From: Tepidamorphaceae bacterium
GTDB taxonomy: Bacteria > Pseudomonadota > Alphaproteobacteria > Rhizobiales > Tepidamorphaceae
DNA: 64,000 bases
Assembly: GCA_028279445.1 (NCBI GenBank)
Contig: JANQNT010000023.1
Coordinates: 372,001-436,000 of the forward strand
Direction of reading: 5' to 3'
A program made the position numbers and the translations under genes. Every line of letters begins with the position of its first letter. The first letter of the stretch is position 1. Under the pieces are notes generated by a model, which searched no databases, was not told the origin of the DNA, and saw nothing but the letters and a program-made list of their open reading frames with translations. Shown piece by piece: positions 61,281 through 64,000 of this stretch.

Positions 61281-62848
61281 TGCGTGCTCCCCTCCCCTTG
61301 CTGTTCGGCGGGGACGATCGTCTCGGCCGGTACGGCCGGCTCAACCGGTATGGCCTGGTCAATGCCCGATGCCATCATCATCTCGGCAAGCGCCAGGGGC
61401 ACCTGCGGGAAGAAGAACAGCATGATCGTGCCGATGGCAGTGATCGTCAGCGCCAGCACGATCGGCCAGGGCGCCTCGCCATGGGCCTCGTGGCCGGGCT
61501 CGGGTTCAGGGGGCGCCTTGAAGAAGGCGACATAGACGATCGGCAGGAAATAGGCAGCATTCAGCACCGTCGAGGCGATGATGACCATGACCGGCATCCA
61601 TTGCTGCGACTCCATGGCGCCCGACAGCATGAACCACTTGCCCAGGAAGCCGGCCGTGGGCGGCACGCCGATCATCGACAGCGCGCCGATGGCAAACGCC
61701 CCCATGGTCCAGGGCATGCGCCGGCCGACGCCGGCCATCCTGGAGACCTCGGTTATGTGGGCGGCGGTGTAGACGGAGCCCGCGGCGAAGAACAGCGTGA
61801 TCTTCGAGACCGCGTGGGCGGCGATGTGCATGGCCGCGCCGATGACCGAGATGGGAGTCAGGATGGCGGTCGCCAGCACCACGTAGGAGAGCTGGCTGAC
61901 GGTGGAGAAGGCCAGCCGCTTCTTCAGGTTATCCTGCCTGAGCGCCACGATCGAGGCGATGATCACCGTCGCACCGGCCGCCCAGGCGAGCCAGTCACCG
62001 GTGCCGGCGCTGGCCAGGGTATCGACGCCGAAGACATAGACGACGACCTTCACCACCGTGAACACGCCGGCCTTGACGACGGCAACCGCGTGCAGGAGCG
62101 CGCTCACGGGCGTCGGCGCGACCATCGCCGCCGGCAGCCAGAAATGCACCGGGATGAGTGCCGCCTTGCCGATGCCGTAGATGTAGAGGAACAGCAGCAC
62201 GCCCATCAGCGCCGGCGTCACCTTGCCGGCCAGGATGCCGCCCGGCGCGAAGTCGAGCGTGCCGGCGATGACCCCGGTCCAGATGATCGCCGGCAGCAGC
62301 AACAGCATCGAGGTGGCCAGCAGCAGCACCAGGTAGATGCGGCCGGACGCCTTGGCCTCGTCGTTGGCCTTGTGGGTAACCAGCGGATAGGTGGAGATCG
62401 TCAGCAGTTCGTAGAACAGGAACAGCGTGAACAGGTTGGCCGAGAACGCCACCCCCATGGTGGCGAAAATCGCCACGGCAAAGCAGACATAGAACGGGGT
62501 CTGGCGCGGCTCGTCGTTGCCGCGCATGTAGCCGATCGAATAGATCGAGTTGAGGATCCACAAGGTCGAGGCCACCAGCGCGAACAGCATGCCGAGCGGC
62601 TCGATCTCGAAGCGGATCTCCAGGCCGGCGAGAATCTGCATCGGCGGCAGGCCCGGGATGTCACCGGCAAGCACCTGACCCGTCAGCATGACGACCAGCG
62701 CGAAGAGGATCGCCGCCGAGACCAGCGTCACCGTCTCGCGCAGGTTCGGCTGCCTGCCGAACAGCGGGATCAGCAGGCTGGCGATCGCCGGAACGGCAAG
62801 CGCCAGACCGAGCAGCGTATCGCTGTTTGCAAGCAAGCCGCCGGTCAC
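61277..62848 (-). CDS. Monovalent cation/H+ antiporter subunit D family protein
   Basis: A 523-residue MrpD-like membrane protein with about 14 helices. Family marks are LFTLFLFYELLTISTYPLVT (with the key glutamate), GKAALIPVHFWLPAAMVAPT (lysine and histidine), and AMHIAAHAVSKITLFFAAGS (lysine). It starts with GTG and overlaps the upstream antiporter gene by four bases. It forms a proton or cation channel of the Mrp-type complex. Confidence 0.92.
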   Translation of the reverse strand: MTGGLLANSDTLLGLALAVPAIASLLIPLFGRQPNLRETVTLVSAAILFALVVMLTGQVLAGDIPGLPPMQILAGLEIRFEIEPLGMLFALVASTLWILNSIYSIGYMRGNDEPRQTPFYVCFAVAIFATMGVAFSANLFTLFLFYELLTISTYPLVTHKANDEAKASGRIYLVLLLATSMLLLLPAIIWTGVIAGTLDFAPGGILAGKVTPALMGVLLFLYIYGIGKAALIPVHFWLPAAMVAPTPVSALLHAVAVVKAGVFTVVKVVVYVFGVDTLASAGTGDWLAWAAGATVIIASIVALRQDNLKKRLAFSTVSQLSYVVLATAILTPISVIGAAMHIAAHAVSKITLFFAAGSVYTAAHITEVSRMAGVGRRMPWTMGAFAIGALSMIGVPPTAGFLGKWFMLSGAMESQQWMPVMVIIASTVLNAAYFLPIVYVAFFKAPPEPEPGHEAHGEAPWPIVLALTITAIGTIMLFFFPQVPLALAEMMMASGIDQAIPVEPAVPAETIVPAEQQGEGSTQ

Positions 62849-64000
62849 TGCACGCCTCCAAACAGCGCTGCCGCCGCCTGCCCGGCAATGCCGGCGGTGA
62901 GCGAGGCATCAAGTCCGAAGAAGACGCAGGCCGCCGTCAGGACGATCATCGGCACCAGCATGGAGAGTGGCGGGTCCTTCACCTGCGCCATCTCGACATC
63001 TGGCTTGGCGAACCAGGCCGCCTCCACCACGCGGCCGACATAGAACACCGCGATCAGCGAACTTGCGACGATCAGGAAGGCAAGCCACCACCAGCCCTTC
63101 TCGAAGGCGCCAAGCACCAGGTAGTACTTCGACACGAAGCCGACGGTGCCGGGCACGCCGATCAGGCTGAGGCCCGCGACGACGAAGCAGCCCATGGTGA
63201 TCGGCATCACACGGCCGATGCCCTGCATCCTGTCGATGTTCACCGAGCCGATGCGGTAGGCGACCGCGCCGAGCGCCAGGAAAGCCGCGCCCTTCATCAT
63301 GGCGTGGTTGGCCAGATGCACCAGCGTGCCGGTCAGCCCGGTGACGCTGGCGAGCGATATGCCAAGCGTCATGTAGCCGACCTGGGCAACGGACGAATAG
63401 GCCAGCAGGCGCTTGGTATTAATCTCAAAAACAGCGACGAAGGAGGCAAAGAACATCGCCGCCACCGACAGCACCAGCAGCACCTCGACCACCGGCTGGC
63501 GCACGAACACCATCTCGATGCCGTAGACGGAGAAATACAACCGCACCAGCAGATAGACCGCGACCTTGGTCGCCGTCGCCGCCAGCAGTGCGGTCGCCAC
63601 CGACGGCGCCTTGGCATAGGCGTTGGGCAGCCAGACATGCAGCGGGAACAGCGCCACCTTGAGCCCAATGCCGACGGTGATGAAGGCGATGGAGGTGAGC
63701 ACCGCGCGGTCGTAGGGCGAGGTAGCGATGCGCTCGGCGACATCGACGAAGTTGAGCGAACCGGTGACGGTGAACAACAGCCCCGCGCCGATGACGTAGA
63801 AGGTGGCGCCGATGGTGCCCATGATCAGGTACTGATAGGCCGACAGCAGCGAGCGGCGGCTCTGGCCAAGCGCGATCATCACGTAGGTGGAGAGCGAGGA
63901 AATCTCCAGGAAGACGAAGGCATTGAAGGCATCGCCGGTGAGCGCGATGCCGTTCAGCCCCGACATGCACAGCAGGTACATGGTGTAGAACCAGGCGTGC
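62845..64000 (-). CDS. Monovalent cation/H+ antiporter subunit D family protein, partial
   Basis: The C-terminal 384 residues of another MrpD-like subunit; the frame continues through the window edge, so the N-terminus is missing. Marks are FNAFVFLEISSLSTYVMIAL, GLKVALFPLHVWLPNAYAKA and VHLANHAMMKGAAFLALGAV. It is upstream of the other two copies in the same operon. Confidence 0.9.
   Translation of the reverse strand, partial: HAWFYTMYLLCMSGLNGIALTGDAFNAFVFLEISSLSTYVMIALGQSRRSLLSAYQYLIMGTIGATFYVIGAGLLFTVTGSLNFVDVAERIATSPYDRAVLTSIAFITVGIGLKVALFPLHVWLPNAYAKAPSVATALLAATATKVAVYLLVRLYFSVYGIEMVFVRQPVVEVLLVLSVAAMFFASFVAVFEINTKRLLAYSSVAQVGYMTLGISLASVTGLTGTLVHLANHAMMKGAAFLALGAVAYRIGSVNIDRMQGIGRVMPITMGCFVVAGLSLIGVPGTVGFVSKYYLVLGAFEKGWWWLAFLIVASSLIAVFYVGRVVEAAWFAKPDVEMAQVKDPPLSMLVPMIVLTAACVFFGLDASLTAGIAGQAAAALFGGVQ

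Overview
The window is GC-rich chromosomal DNA from an alphaproteobacterium, almost certainly in the order Hyphomicrobiales (Rhizobiales). The evidence is a MucR/Ros regulator, a DivJ/PleC-like kinase, a feuPQ-like pair, the order glnE - kinase - regulator - degP - ccmHFEI, the DUF5330/SufE neighbourhood, and a Rhodobacter-type gene transfer agent (GTA). Genus cannot be fixed from sequence alone. No rRNA, tRNA or CRISPR array was seen.

Layout: 0.1-7 kb holds a dihydrodipicolinate-synthase-family enzyme, aminopeptidase N, a PAS histidine kinase and a BrnT/BrnA toxin-antitoxin pair. 7-20 kb, all on the minus strand, holds glnE, an OmpR-type two-component pair, a DegP-like protease, a hydrolase-OsmC fusion and the cytochrome c maturation genes ccmI, E, F and H. 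20-25 kb holds a hypothetical protein, a glycine-zipper lipoprotein, a feuQ/feuP-like pair separated by a 272-bp MITE-like element, a small periplasmic PepSY-like protein and a HicAB-like pair.

25.3-44.7 kb holds a near-complete GTA cluster on the minus strand: small terminase, large terminase, portal, protease, capsid, head-tail and tail genes, the short tape measure, the four baseplate/cell-entry genes g12-g15 and a DUF2793 beta-helix tail protein. A lysis cassette (lysozyme-like endolysin, 3-TM GTA holin, small membrane protein) follows downstream. A secreted-protein gene on the plus strand and a terminator lie between the tail genes and the lysis genes, and a DUF1353 gene is broken by a palindromic 112-bp element.

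45-56.7 kb is mostly housekeeping: an AT-rich membrane protein, YcgN-like protein, penicillin-binding protein 1A, DUF1214/DUF1254 proteins, a DUF2336 protein, DUF1491, a peptidoglycan-binding protein, a DivJ-like kinase, DUF5330 and SufE. 56.7-58.5 kb holds a DnaA-domain-IV-like protein and a DUF6456 protein, which match the split GTA activators GafY and GafZ, and a divergent unknown gene. 58.5-64 kb holds MucR and three antiporter D-type subunits, the last running off the window.

Most notable result: the palindrome AGG-(8 A/T)-CCT occurs at the likely GTA promoter, touching its -35 box, and twice in the intergenic region in front of the GafY-like gene and the divergent gene. This physically links the GTA operon to its probable activators and suggests one regulon, with the unknown 101-residue protein at 58172-58477 as a possible new member.
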